The notes under the pieces are model-generated. The model searched no databases. It saw only the letters and a list, made by a program, of their open reading frames with translations, and was not told where the DNA came from. Below, in pieces: positions 1 to 8,705 of a DNA stretch of 42,752 bases (position 1 is its first letter; each line of letters begins with the position of its first letter). Where the stretch lies: assembly GCA_001823545.1 (NCBI GenBank), contig MHUV01000004.1:16790-59541 (forward strand), read 5' to 3'. A program made the translations under genes and the position numbers. The DNA is from Candidatus Yonathbacteria bacterium RIFCSPLOWO2_01_FULL_43_27. Lineage in GTDB: Bacteria; Patescibacteriota; Minisyncoccia; Phycocordibacterales; UBA1550.

Positions 1-97
1 GGGTTGGCTTCCCTCTTAGATGCTTTCAGAGGTTATCCATTCCCGACATAGCTATGCTGCGGTGCCCTTGGCAGGACAACAGCCACACCAGAGGTCA

Positions 98-128
<31 letters not shown>

Positions 129-273
129 ATCCCCTCAAAAATCAACGCCTGCAGTAGATAGGAGACCAACCTGTCTCACGACGGTTTGAACCCAGCTCGC
201 GTAACTTTTTAATTGGCGAACAGCCAAACCCTTGGAAGCTTCTCCACCTCCAGGATAAGTTGAGCCGACATCG

Positions 274-643
274 CTGTCGTATTTGTCTCGCATTACTGCG
301 AGGATCGGACTATTCTTCACCCTCTCGATCAAAGAGGCGTTGGCGTATTAGCTATGATCTTCTCATAACTCTGTCATATAGTGATTGTGCATACTATGCA
401 CTCTCAGATGACAAGTCTCTACGGGGTTATACACTCAATCCTGTATTTTAAAATACAGCGTAGCTCTTCATAAAATTATGAAGTGATCGCTTTCTTGAAT
501 GCAAACTTCCCACGGTATTACCCCTATATTGTTCATGTATAAGGGCTTCACCGTTATAAGCCAAGATTTCTTTTATATATTATTTAATGACGATTATAAA
601 TTTGTTGCTACAGGATTACTCCTGACGCACCCCGATTATGTTA
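274..643 (-). other. Group I intron in 23S rRNA, site L2500, ORF-less (370 nt)
   Basis: The conserved peptidyl-transferase sequence is split between U2500 and C2501 (5' exon ends GGCACCU at 650-644; 3' exon starts CGAUGUCGG at 273). The 5' exon ends in U and the intron ends in G, the group I rule. The internal guide GGGUGC (complement of 627-632) pairs with exon GCACCU, with a U-G wobble at the splice site, giving a clear P1 with an 11-nt loop. The P7 strands are visible as GACUU (417-413) and AAGAAUAGUCC (317-307). A P9 hairpin with a GUAA tetraloop follows (302-287). No plausible homing-endonuclease ORF is present. L2500 is a known group I insertion site in organelle rRNAs. Confidence 0.93.
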
Positions 644-1213
644 AGGTGCCGAACTCCGCCGTCGATATGAACTCTTGGGCGGAACTAGCCTGTTATCCCC
701 AGAGTAGCTTTTATCCGTTAATCTTCAACCGCGTCTAAAGCGTGTTGTCGGTTCACTATGCTCTGCTTTCGCACCTGCTCGACTCGTACGTCTTACAGTC
801 AAGCCCTCTTTTGCCATTACGCTATCGGCACGGTTTCCATTCGCGCCTAGAGGACCTTAATAGACTCCTCCGTTACTTTTTAGGAGGAGAGCGCCCCACT
901 CAAACTACCTACCAGATACTGTCACCGCACGTTTTTTCCGTACAGATTAGAATATGCCCCGAACAAGAGTGGTATTTCACTGACGGATCCACAGCCCCCG
1001 AAAAGGCTGCTTCAAATCCTCCCACCTATGCTACGCAGGTACAGAACATACTCAATATCAAGCTATAGTAAAGCTTCTGGGGTCTTTTCGTCTAACTGCA
1101 GGTAACCGGCATCTTCACCGGTATTGTATTTTCACCGAGCTGTTTCTCGAGACAGTTTCCCAGTCATTACGCCATTCGTGCACGTCTGAACTTACCAGAC
1201 AAGGAATTACGCT

Positions 1214-1420
1214 CTTCTATTCCTCACAGAAGGACTCTATCTTCATCCGCTCTATATAGAGTTGGGATGCATGGCGTTGGTCTCTCGTTAGCCATGATTG
1301 GATCAACAATACATCGCTGTATTGTAGGTAGCATTTCAATGTGTAATATATTTAACTTGCTTACCACTCACCCTATAATCGTCCCAATCCTTTCGGCACC
1401 AACATATAGTCAGTGCCGAA
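1214..1420 (-). other. Small group I intron in 23S rRNA, site L1931 (207 nt)
   Basis: The universally conserved CCUAAGGU/AGCG block is interrupted after U1931 (exon ends at 1421, next exon starts at 1213). The exon ends in U and the intron in G, and the boundaries cannot slide. A group I S/P7 element AAGAUAGAGUCC lies near the intron 3' end (complement of 1232-1243), followed by a short P9-like hairpin. The 5' end forms an 8-bp stem UUCGGCAC/GUGCCGAA (1420-1413 with 1399-1392). A canonical guide pairing to GGU was not resolved by eye. L1931 is a known group I site (for example in Simkania). No ORF; it is close to the minimum size for the class. Confidence 0.82.
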
Positions 1421-1478
1421 ACCTTAGGACAATTATAGTTATTGCCGACATTCACCAGGGCTTACAACGGTCTGCATA

Positions 1479-1525
1479 CGCATCACACAACGCGCGATAA
1501 TAATTATCGTACCCTGTGTGATGCG
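1479..1525 (-). other. Lengthened 23S hairpin (helix 68 region)
   Basis: A perfect 10-bp outer stem (1479-1488 with 1516-1525) and an inner 7-bp stem within 1495-1509 extend the hairpin beyond E. coli length. It is a lineage-specific helix extension, with no intron boundary signals. Confidence 0.6.
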
Positions 1526-2305
1526 CATACCGCCACTGTTTGACCTTCTGGCATTGGTCAGGCGTCACCCCATATACATCTTCTTACGAATTAGCATGGA
1601 GCTGTGTTTTTGGTAAACAGTTGCCAGGAAATCTTTCGCTGCGGCCCCTCCTCATTGCTGAGGAAAGGCAAGCCTTATCCCGAAGTTACGGCTGCTTTTT
1701 TGCCGAGTTCCTTGAGAAACAATCACTCGTTCGCCTTAGTCTACTCGACTCGACTACCTGTGTCGGTTTACGGTACGGTTTCTTTTTTGTTATGCTGAGA
1801 AGCTTTTCTCGGAAGACTGCTCTGTCTCATCCCGCGAGGCGAACCTCGCGATTTCTGCTGTACTTGGAGTGGGATTAAACCCAGATTCCCGGATTTACCT
1901 GAGAATCACCCTCATACCACAAACGCAAATCCAATAATGCGCGAAACATACAAATCTTCGTCACTCCATCGCACAAAAAAGAAGTCAGGGAATATTAACC
2001 CTGTGTCCATCGGTTCCGGCTTTCGCCATCACCTTAGGCCCGACTAACCCTTGGCTGATTATCATCGCCAAGGAAACCTTAGTCTTACGGCGTGCGGGGA
2101 TCTCACCCGCATTGTGGTTACTTGTGCCAACATTCTCACTTCTTGACGCTCCAGGGTTGCTCACGCTTCCCCTTCAGTGCAGACAAGAACGCTCTCCTAC
2201 CGCTTTACCATCTCGAAAGACGATAAAACCCTCAGTTTCGGTACTATGCTTAGCCCCGATTATCTGCGGCGCAGAATCTCTTAGTGAGTGAGCTGTTACG
2301 CTTTC

Positions 2306-2337
<32 letters not shown>

Positions 2338-2904
2338 TCACTGTCAATGAAACTCCACCTCCTTAAGTGCACTTAGCATAGATTTAGGGACCTTAACTTG
2401 AGATCTGGGCTTTTTCCCTTTTGACCGACGGAGCTTCGCCCCCGCAGTCTTACTGCCTTGTAATTAATCTCTGGTATTCGGAGTTTGATAGGATTAGCGA
2501 GATTTCTCCCTGTCCAATCCTTCCAGTGCTCTACCCCCAGAGGGTACACAAGACGCTAGTCCAAAAACTATTTCGGAGAGAACCAGCTATTACCAGATTC
2601 GATTAGCTTTTCACTCCTTACCACAAGTCATCCGATGGTGTCGCACGGCCAACCGGTTCGGGCCTCCCTCTTAATTTCTCAAGAGTTCACCCTGCTCATG
2701 GCAAGCTCATCTGGCTTCGGGTCTCATACATACTACAAACGCGCTATTCACACTCGGTTTCCCTACGGCTCCGCCCGAAAAGGGCTTAGCCACGCAATAT
2801 ATATGAACTCGTTGGCTCATTCTTCAATAGGCACGCCGTCACCCCCGAAAGGGCTCCGACTCCTTGTAAGCATATGGTTTCAGTTCTATTTCACTCCCCT
2901 CGCC

Positions 2905-2949
<45 letters not shown>

Positions 2950-3157
2950 TTCTCAGAGTATTTAGCCTTAGGAGTTAGTACTCCTGGATTCCCCCGAGCT
3001 ATTCATGTCTCGAAGTACTCAAGAACAAGAGCAAAAAAGATGTTTAGTTTTCGCTTACCGGGCTATCACCGTCTAGGGCGTTGCTTTCCAGCAACTTCAG
3101 CTAACAAAACATTTTGTAACTTTTCTCGTATAAATACGACGCTCTTGCCTTACAACC

Positions 3158-3211
3158 CCCCCACCACTCTTGAAACAATATTTTTCAATATTGCGTCAAC
3201 AGTGGTGGGGG
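3158..3211 (-). other. Lengthened 23S hairpin in domain I
   Basis: An 11-bp perfect stem (3158-3168 with 3201-3211) caps with an inner 7-bp stem (3176-3182 with 3187-3193, loop of 4). It replaces a shorter E. coli helix in the 5' domain. Read as an rRNA expansion segment or a removable intervening sequence. Confidence 0.55.
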
Positions 3212-3487
3212 TTTGGGCTCTTTCCGTTTCGCTCGCCGCTACTCAGGAAATGTTCTGCCATTCGGCAGCTTTTTTTATTTTCCACCAGGTACTGAGATGT
3301 TTCACTTCCCTGGGTATGCACCTTACTAAGTAAGGTATTGACCTATAAAAGTCAATGAGTTTCCTCATTCAGAGATCTCCGGATCAAAGGTCGCTAGGCA
3401 CCTCCCCGAAGCTTATCGCAGCCATACCACGTCTTTCGTCGCCTCTGAGAACCAAGGCATCCACCATATGCTCTTAATTTCCTGTAA

Positions 3488-3755
3488 GGAAATTTAAGAA
3501 CCACAATCATTATTTACTTACAACTCCGTCACGTGTGTGACGGAGTCTTCTTTTTTTTACCTGCCTGCCTCTCTACGCCTCAAAGACCCACATTAACGGG
3601 CGTACAGGACAGAATTCAGTTGTCAATTAACAGTCGATGAGGTCTTAACGAAAAAACAAAATCCGCACCAGGCGGACAAAAGAGAGAACCAAAAAGGTCT
3701 TTCTATCCCGCCTGGGAGTGTCTTTTATTGATCTTCGTACTCATATGCAACAATA
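3488..3755 (-). other. Leader of the 23S transcript
   Basis: About 268 bases lie between the predicted start of transcription (near 3755) and the mature 23S 5' end. They hold no ORF worth calling and no tRNA. A 10-bp perfect hairpin with a GTGT loop sits at 3523-3546 and is followed on the plus strand by a T-run, so it would terminate plus-strand transcripts. In the rRNA direction it is a leader hairpin preceded by an A-run and could be a processing stem. Confidence 0.5.
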
Positions 3756-3761
3756 GAGTGC

Positions 3762-3789
3762 ATTATATACAAAAGAAAAACGATGTCAA
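3762..3789 (-). promoter_or_regulatory. Strong sigma70-type promoter of the 23S gene
   Basis: On the minus strand TTGACA (3789-3784) and TATAAT (3767-3762) are perfect consensus boxes 16 bases apart. The predicted start is near 3755. The -35 box abuts the left arm of a large inverted repeat. Confidence 0.85.
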
Positions 3790-3922
3790 CCCCCACACCT
3801 ATCCTCGCATCGCTTTTGTTCTGCCACTTTATAAACAAAGGGTTTTATTTAGTTAACAGTAAAAGATACTTCTTATAAACAAAATTCCAAAAGCAGAACA
3901 ATGCGAGGATAGGTGTGGGGGT
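3789..3922. repeat. Long perfect inverted repeat upstream of rRNA promoter
   Basis: Arms 3789-3810 and 3901-3922 are perfectly complementary over 22 bases. Pairing continues with 3817-3824 against 3893-3900, leaving a 6-base bulge on one side. The 68-base AT-rich interior contains two near copies of TTATAAACAAA. The left arm overlaps the last base of the -35 box. The function is unknown; it could form a cruciform or a transcript hairpin. Confidence 0.85.
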
Positions 3923-3982
3923 CAAGCGATATGTGGGGAATGCAAAAAGTTAAGAACCATATGACTAAAAATACCGAGTCTC

Positions 3983-4024
3983 ATCAACAGAAAAACCCGC
4001 CATCTGGCGGGTTTTTCTGTTGAT
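3983..4024 (-). terminator. Rho-independent terminator, likely bidirectional
   Basis: A 19-bp perfect stem (3983-4001 with 4006-4024) with an ATCT loop contains GC-rich CCCGCC/GGCGGG and T-runs on both strands. It lies just past the stop of the gene at 4048. Confidence 0.85.
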
Positions 4025-4047
4025 AAATAAATCCTAAAAAAGACGTA

Positions 4048-4740
4048 TTATCGGCTTGAAATATCTTCTCGAAGCTTTTCAATATAACGTGCTGCTGCAT
4101 CCTTGCCACCGAGACCAAATGAGAGGCCTCCTGCGATTGCAAGCATTGCGACAAGACCTGTCACGAGTGTGCTCAAGATCTGATCTGCAATGTGTAACTG
4201 CATCAACGCTGCGATAATAGCAAAAATCCAAATTGCCCAACGAGCGATACCGCCAACAAGTCCTGAAGATTTTGCATCAACAGCCTTTGCTGCGCCCGAC
4301 ATTACTTTCTGAACAAACTCAGCGAGGATTGCACCTACAATGAGAATGAGTGATGCAATTGCAATGTTTGGAATAAACTGTGTGACTACAGAAGTCAAGA
4401 GCGCATTGATTGCCTGAAGTTGAAATACATCAAGTGCTGCTACAAGAAAACCGATCACCACAAACCAACGTACGATACCACCCAAAAACGCACCTGAGTT
4501 AAGGTTGAAGCCTGCCTTGTTTACCAAATTACGTGCTCCTGCGCTCTCAAGGATGCTATCGATCTTGAGTGTCTTTACAATTTTCTCTACTACTTCACCA
4601 AGGACTGAACCGATTACCCAACCTGCAACAAATATTACAACTGCAAGTACAAATCTTGGGAGAAATCTAATGATTTCAACACCCAAGCCCTGGTTGAAGG
4701 AATTGCTCAAGCTCACTCCCCATTGATTAACTAATTCCAT
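4048..4740 (-). CDS. TM-helix repeat (MscS/CmpX-like) membrane protein
   Basis: 230 residues with about five hydrophobic segments. Two similar membrane-helix repeats, each of the form 'VGGIxRWxIxI...A', match the conserved TM-helix family related to small-conductance mechanosensitive channels (CmpX-like). A final glycine-rich helix (AIAGGLSFGLGGKDAAARYIEKL) resembles the pore-lining helix of MscS. It lacks the large cytoplasmic MscS beta domain, so it is a minimal form whose gating role is inferred. It is monocistronic: terminator at 3983-4024 and a weak promoter-like TTGTGC/GATAAT upstream. Confidence 0.75.
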   Translation of the reverse strand: MELVNQWGVSLSNSFNQGLGVEIIRFLPRFVLAVVIFVAGWVIGSVLGEVVEKIVKTLKIDSILESAGARNLVNKAGFNLNSGAFLGGIVRWFVVIGFLVAALDVFQLQAINALLTSVVTQFIPNIAIASLILIVGAILAEFVQKVMSGAAKAVDAKSSGLVGGIARWAIWIFAIIAALMQLHIADQILSTLVTGLVAMLAIAGGLSFGLGGKDAAARYIEKLREDISSR

Positions 4741-4894
4741 ATTATTTTTATTATCCCCTGCGAATAAATTCGCACAAGGTACTATAAACTATTAAAACCT
4801 AATAAAAGCACGTTACCTAACGTAAGTCCTTAGTACAAGAAACAGAAGAGCGTAAATGCTTCTCGGTTCTCTTACACACAGTACTTACTATTTG

Positions 4895-4955
4895 ATCAAC
4901 CCCGTATTTTGTATCTTCCTATGGCCACGGAAGAGACAAAATACGGGGGGTTGAT
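4895..4955. repeat. Long inverted repeat, 25-27-base arms
   Basis: Arms 4895-4919 and 4929-4955 pair over nearly their whole length (one mismatch and two extra G on the right), leaving a 9-base loop. It lies in the 330-base gap between genes at 4740 and 5071. There is no T-run, so a simple terminator is not favoured; it could be a structured small RNA. Confidence 0.75.
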
Positions 4956-4994
4956 TCCGTAAAAACATTATACCACCTAGCATATACGGAATGG

Positions 4995-5026
4995 AAGGGG
5001 GGTGTGGATAACTCCACACCCCCCTT
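4995..5026. repeat. 14-bp perfect hairpin containing a DnaA-box sequence
   Basis: 4995-5008 pairs with 5013-5026 around a TAAC loop. The loop side carries TGTGGATAA (5003-5011), the complement of the DnaA-box consensus TTATCCACA. It follows the stop of the gene at 5071 and may act as its terminator, although the U-tract is poor. Confidence 0.6.
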
Positions 5027-5070
5027 TGGCTCTTTATACGCTCACAAACATGAACTACGTACCATCGCGT

Positions 5071-5688
5071 TTAGATCCTTAATTTATCAACCACGCGATC
5101 GTGTTTAAAATCAAGAACGTCATGTACGAACTTGTCGTAAACACTTACACGGTAAAGGAAATCCGCTGTCTCAAGAGCGCTATATGAAAGTTCCTTTCCT
5201 ATTTCTGACTCAAGGGAGCGAAGCGCCGATTCTAAAGCGCGTTTCTTGACCCCATCCCCCACCACCAAAACATCTACCCGTGAATCTGGTTCATCAATAA
5301 AAACTCCCGCCAAAATAAGGAGTTTAATTTTCCCTACTGAACGAAAACGTTTAATAATCTCATTACGATTAAGTGGCATTTCTGAAAAAATAAGATTTTT
5401 GAGTGGCGCAAGGAGAGAGAAATCTTGCTTGAATTGAAGACCGGTTACTCGTTTTTTTACGATCATTTCCTTTGTTCCTTTTTTAACCAACACTTCTTTT
5501 ATGCATGTCTTTTCACTCAGAAAACCTATTTTCTTCAAAAGAGATATTTCCTTACGCACCTCCACTCCCTTTACTTTGCTTTTTTGAGCCACATCATCAA
5601 CACTAAAAATCTCGAGTGAGTTCGAGAGAAAAAGACGCAAGATTTTTACGCGCGCAGTACTACCAAAAAGTGCTCCTAATGTATCCAT
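5071..5688 (-). CDS. Winged-helix protein with nucleotidyltransferase-like C-terminus
   Basis: 205 residues. The N-terminal ~75 residues (GALFGSTARVKILRLFL, then 'VRKEISLLKKIGFL') form a winged-helix DNA-binding domain of the ArsR/MarR fold. After a linker, 'RSVGKIKLLILAGVFI' and 'RVDVLVVGDGV' resemble the beta-strand and GD-type core of minimal nucleotidyltransferases, but the expected GSxxxG...DxD catalytic signature is degenerate. Such proteins are common and uncharacterised in Parcubacteria. A role as a transcription regulator sensing a nucleotide is inferred only. Confidence 0.6.
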   Translation of the reverse strand: MDTLGALFGSTARVKILRLFLSNSLEIFSVDDVAQKSKVKGVEVRKEISLLKKIGFLSEKTCIKEVLVKKGTKEMIVKKRVTGLQFKQDFSLLAPLKNLIFSEMPLNRNEIIKRFRSVGKIKLLILAGVFIDEPDSRVDVLVVGDGVKKRALESALRSLESEIGKELSYSALETADFLYRVSVYDKFVHDVLDFKHDRVVDKLRI

Positions 5689-5752
5689 TTTTTTAGTATA
5701 CCACGGCTTTTTAAATATGGAATTGACCGATAGTGTTCAGGGAGCATAAATA

Positions 5753-5781
5753 ACAAGGAGCGCCCTTCTGACGCTCCTTGT
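5753..5781 (-). terminator. Terminator hairpin after the GWISF protein gene
   Basis: A 10-bp perfect stem (5753-5762 with 5772-5781) lies about 30 bases past the stop at 5812, followed on the minus strand by TTATTTAT. Confidence 0.65.
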
Positions 5782-5811
5782 ATTAAATATTACAAAACCT
5801 CACGGTTGAAC

Positions 5812-6753
5812 TTAAAACTGTTGTACTTTCCCCCTACAATCTGAAGGAGCATTGAGCATGGTCTCCCCTGGTTCACAAATACCATTTCCGTTGACTGCAG
5901 CAGGAAGTGGGCAGTAGGTACCAGGATCACAAGTCTGTGTCGCACTACCTGAATACCCGAACCCGCACGTACCGAGCCTTGTACCAGGGATGTCAGTACC
6001 GGGAGAATTCGAAGAACAGAAACCAGCCTGCTCATTACATGAACCCCACGACGTCACATTAGCAATCGTACAAGCAGGGAAATTAACATGTACAATATTT
6101 GAACCTGCAAGCTCTGGAGAAAAATCAACCCACCCAACAACATCTCCACCCCATGCATATGCATTTACATCATTAGAAAACGAACCATTATTCATAATTG
6201 AAACACCATAAGGACTACCATCGGTTGCTGTTCCCGACAATCGTATCCATCCATCCCATCCTCCTGCGGCAGCTCCAGCGTTTGAACTCGCACAAGTAGC
6301 CACAGGAACACCAGGAACTTCTTCACATCCAGAAATTGCGCGCGCCCATCCTGTCACAACACCGGTAGAAGTATTTACCTTTGCGATTGCCCCTACGCCA
6401 CCATTAAATGGAGCGAGAGGTGGGTTATTGGTTGCCGTACGATCAAAGCTAATCCATCCAATATGTTCACTCCACGCCGTCCCAGAAAAATCACCCGTTG
6501 CTGTATCTACATTAACGCCATATGCTGGTGGCGCAGATGCGTCGCTTGTATCATTAAAACTAATCCACCCAATACCAGGATTTGCATCAGCACCACCACT
6601 CCACGCAAAACCAGACACATTCTGCGCCGTAGATGATTCTGCTTTTGGTGCTTTCAAAAAATCAGGATTCGTGCGATACACAAAAATGACGATACCCGTC
6701 AGCACAACGAACATAATAGCTTTATACAAACGATGTAATGTGTGTGGTTTCAT
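5812..6753 (-). CDS. Secreted surface protein with GWISF repeats
   Basis: 313 residues. An N-terminal membrane segment (residues ~12-27, 'AIMFVVLTGIVIFVY') acts as signal or anchor. The exported part repeats a motif of the form AWS-x-x-IGWISF (around residues 50-65 and 90-105) with later variants GWDGWIRLSG and GGDVVGWVDFS. The C-terminus is cysteine-rich, with C-x-GxGYSGSATQTCDPGTYC and NGNGICEPGE blocks. Such repeats are frequent in exported proteins of Parcubacteria and probably build a beta-rich cell-surface fold; the function is unknown. It is a single gene with its own terminator. Confidence 0.65.
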   Translation of the reverse strand: MKPHTLHRLYKAIMFVVLTGIVIFVYRTNPDFLKAPKAESSTAQNVSGFAWSGGADANPGIGWISFNDTSDASAPPAYGVNVDTATGDFSGTAWSEHIGWISFDRTATNNPPLAPFNGGVGAIAKVNTSTGVVTGWARAISGCEEVPGVPVATCASSNAGAAAGGWDGWIRLSGTATDGSPYGVSIMNNGSFSNDVNAYAWGGDVVGWVDFSPELAGSNIVHVNFPACTIANVTSWGSCNEQAGFCSSNSPGTDIPGTRLGTCGFGYSGSATQTCDPGTYCPLPAAVNGNGICEPGETMLNAPSDCRGKVQQF

Positions 6754-6856
6754 AAGTTATTGATAATTATTATATGTAGATAGTATATCATTTATACTAA
6801 ACAAAACTCCAAAAAAAATGTGGTGTGTGGATAACTTAAAAATACTTAACGAAAAA

Positions 6857-6885
6857 AAGGGCCTGAGTGCAATACTCAAGCCCTT
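6857..6885 (-). terminator. Rho-independent terminator
   Basis: The stem AAGGGC-TGAGT/ACTCA-GCCCTT, with small bulges, is followed on the minus strand by TTTTTTCG. It lies just past the stop of the gene at 6902. Confidence 0.8.
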
Positions 6886-6901
6886 GTGTATCATTTTTTT
6901 A

Positions 6902-7267
6902 TTAATCTTTCGGAAGGAGTAACTTCCTCCCTTCGATGACCACATAGTCATATCCAGGAGGTGGGAAGCTCTTCTCATTAAAAGTTCTTGTGAACATTAC
7001 CTTGCTATCAGAAAGACTGCGGAACTGATACCTTGTCCGTTCGTTTGATAGCACGGTACTCGAAAGAACTTCACACGAACCCGGGACTGTTCTGGAGTTC
7101 GTCACATCGAAACGTGACCATAGAACGCATACTACAAAAAAAGCTGAGGCGCTTCCTACAAGAAGGCGCACCATAATTCGTTTTCCTTTTTCTGTAACTG
7201 CATCGTATATTCCGATGATAGAGAATAGAACCACGCACGCAAGAAAAAGTACGATATAACCAAACAT
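6902..7267 (-). CDS. Small membrane protein of unknown function
   Basis: 121 residues from the ATG at 7267. A GTG four codons upstream (7279) is possible, but the G-rich GGGTGGGGG would then fall inside the gene rather than serve as a ribosome site. Two membrane helices (residues ~2-20 and ~35-55) precede a ~65-residue exported C-terminal part with one Cys. No family was recognised. It follows glyS with 39 bases between the coding regions and ends at a good terminator, so it may be the last gene of the ileS-recO-glyS run. Confidence 0.55.
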   Translation of the reverse strand: MFGYIVLFLACVVLFSIIGIYDAVTEKGKRIMVRLLVGSASAFFVVCVLWSRFDVTNSRTVPGSCEVLSSTVLSNERTRYQFRSLSDSKVMFTRTFNEKSFPPPGYDYVVIEGRKLLLPKD

Positions 7268-7306
7268 ATCTACCCCCACCCTTCAAAATTTTAGTGTGTT
7301 ATCTTT

Positions 7307-8698
7307 TTATATTATAGCAGTTTTGACAAAATTTGTCAATTCGCTAATAGGGAGGCGTTCCTGCTCGCCGGTATCACGATGGCGAATCGTAATGGTATCC
7401 TTAAGCTCTGGTTTTTCGCCAAGGGTGTCAAAGTCGATCACCACACAAAATGGCGTACCAATCTCATCCTGACGACGGTAGCGCTTGCCAATGTTGCCGT
7501 TATCATCCCACATGATTTGAGGGACTTCCTTTTTGAGAAGCGCATACACTTCACGCGCTTTCGCGACGAGCTCTGGTTTATTTTTCAAAAGGGGCGAGAC
7601 CGCAACCTTGACGGGAGCAAGGTGTGGAGCAAGTCTGAGAACAACACGCGTTTCCCCATCCATTTGATCTTCGTGGTAAGCATCACACAGAACGGCAAGA
7701 AACACACGACCCATTCCCATCGATGTTTCAAGAATCCATGGCACATACTTTTCCACTGTTTCAGGGTCGGTATAACGAAGATCTACTCCCGAGAATTTCT
7801 GATGCTGTGTTAAGTCATAATCAGTACGATCATGGATACCTTCAACTTCATCAAATCCTCCAGGAAATTCATACTCGATATCCCACGCATCCTTCGCATA
7901 AAACACAAGATTTTCGTGCTGTTTAAAACGAAGTTTTTTCTCATTAATACCAAGAGAAAGATACCATTGCCAACGCTCCTTTTTTATGCGCTCATACGCT
8001 TCCTTATTTTCGTTCGGCTTAATAAAGTACTGTGTATCTGCTTGTTCAAACTCACGTGTTCGAAAAAGAAAGTTTCGTGGTGAGATTTCATTCCTAAAAG
8101 CCTTACCAATTTGTGCCACGCCAAATGGAATCTTGGGATTCATTGAATCAACAATATTTTTGTAGTCGAGATAAATGCCTTGGCATGCCTCGCCGGGAAG
8201 ATACACGGGTTCAGTACCCTCAGACGTGAAATCACCGAGATTGGATTTAACCAAAAGGTTGAATGCTCGTGATCGGCTAAAATCTTTTTTACCACACGAA
8301 GGACACTTAATTTTGTCGCGGTGCGTATCAAAAAGATCATTGATAGCCGTCTCAGACATCTTTTCGTCTGCAGTAACTCCGATCTTTGCCAGCTCTTTAT
8401 CAACACGAATACGAGTATTGCAATTTTTACATTCAGCAAGCGGGTCTGAAAAGCCAGAGACATGCCCTGACGCTTCCCATGTACGCGGATGCTTGAACAT
8501 TCCACTATCAAGGCCGTAGTAATTCTCCTTGTCATATACATTCGCCTTCCACCATGAATGTTTGATATTTTTAAGGAGCTCAACGCCACGTGGACCAAAA
8601 TCATAGACCCCCGCAAGACCCCCATAGATCTCTGAACCTTGGTAAATGAACCCTCGACGCTTCGAGAGGGAAACAATTTTTTCCATTATATCAACCAT
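7307..8698 (-). CDS. glyS: Glycyl-tRNA synthetase, alpha2 (GlyQS) type
   Basis: 463 residues; charges tRNA-Gly with glycine. The N-terminus SLSKRRGFIYQGSEIYGG and the following GVYDFGPRGVELLKN are hallmarks of the dimeric class II GlyRS. Cys pairs CKNCNTR and CPSCGKK form a zinc-binding insert. Motif 2 is FRTREFEQADTQYF. Motif 3 has ETSMGMGRVFLAVL. The C-terminal anticodon domain starts near 'APVKVAVSPL'. Length is normal. Two starts are possible, 8698 or MEKIVSL at 8686, which is the usual family start. The gene lies 7 bases after the upstream gene's stop, so cotranscription is likely. Confidence 0.95.
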   Translation of the reverse strand: MVDIMEKIVSLSKRRGFIYQGSEIYGGLAGVYDFGPRGVELLKNIKHSWWKANVYDKENYYGLDSGMFKHPRTWEASGHVSGFSDPLAECKNCNTRIRVDKELAKIGVTADEKMSETAINDLFDTHRDKIKCPSCGKKDFSRSRAFNLLVKSNLGDFTSEGTEPVYLPGEACQGIYLDYKNIVDSMNPKIPFGVAQIGKAFRNEISPRNFLFRTREFEQADTQYFIKPNENKEAYERIKKERWQWYLSLGINEKKLRFKQHENLVFYAKDAWDIEYEFPGGFDEVEGIHDRTDYDLTQHQKFSGVDLRYTDPETVEKYVPWILETSMGMGRVFLAVLCDAYHEDQMDGETRVVLRLAPHLAPVKVAVSPLLKNKPELVAKAREVYALLKKEVPQIMWDDNGNIGKRYRRQDEIGTPFCVVIDFDTLGEKPELKDTITIRHRDTGEQERLPISELTNFVKTAII

Positions 8699-8705
8699 AA
8701 TTATT

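Noticed and set aside
3523-3555. Terminator for a plus-strand gene
   Set aside because: No plus-strand gene lies upstream; the hairpin is in the leader of the minus-strand 23S transcript.
4995-6834. Chromosome origin near the DnaA boxes
   Set aside because: Only single, widely separated boxes are present, with no AT-rich unwinding region and no dnaA or dnaN nearby.
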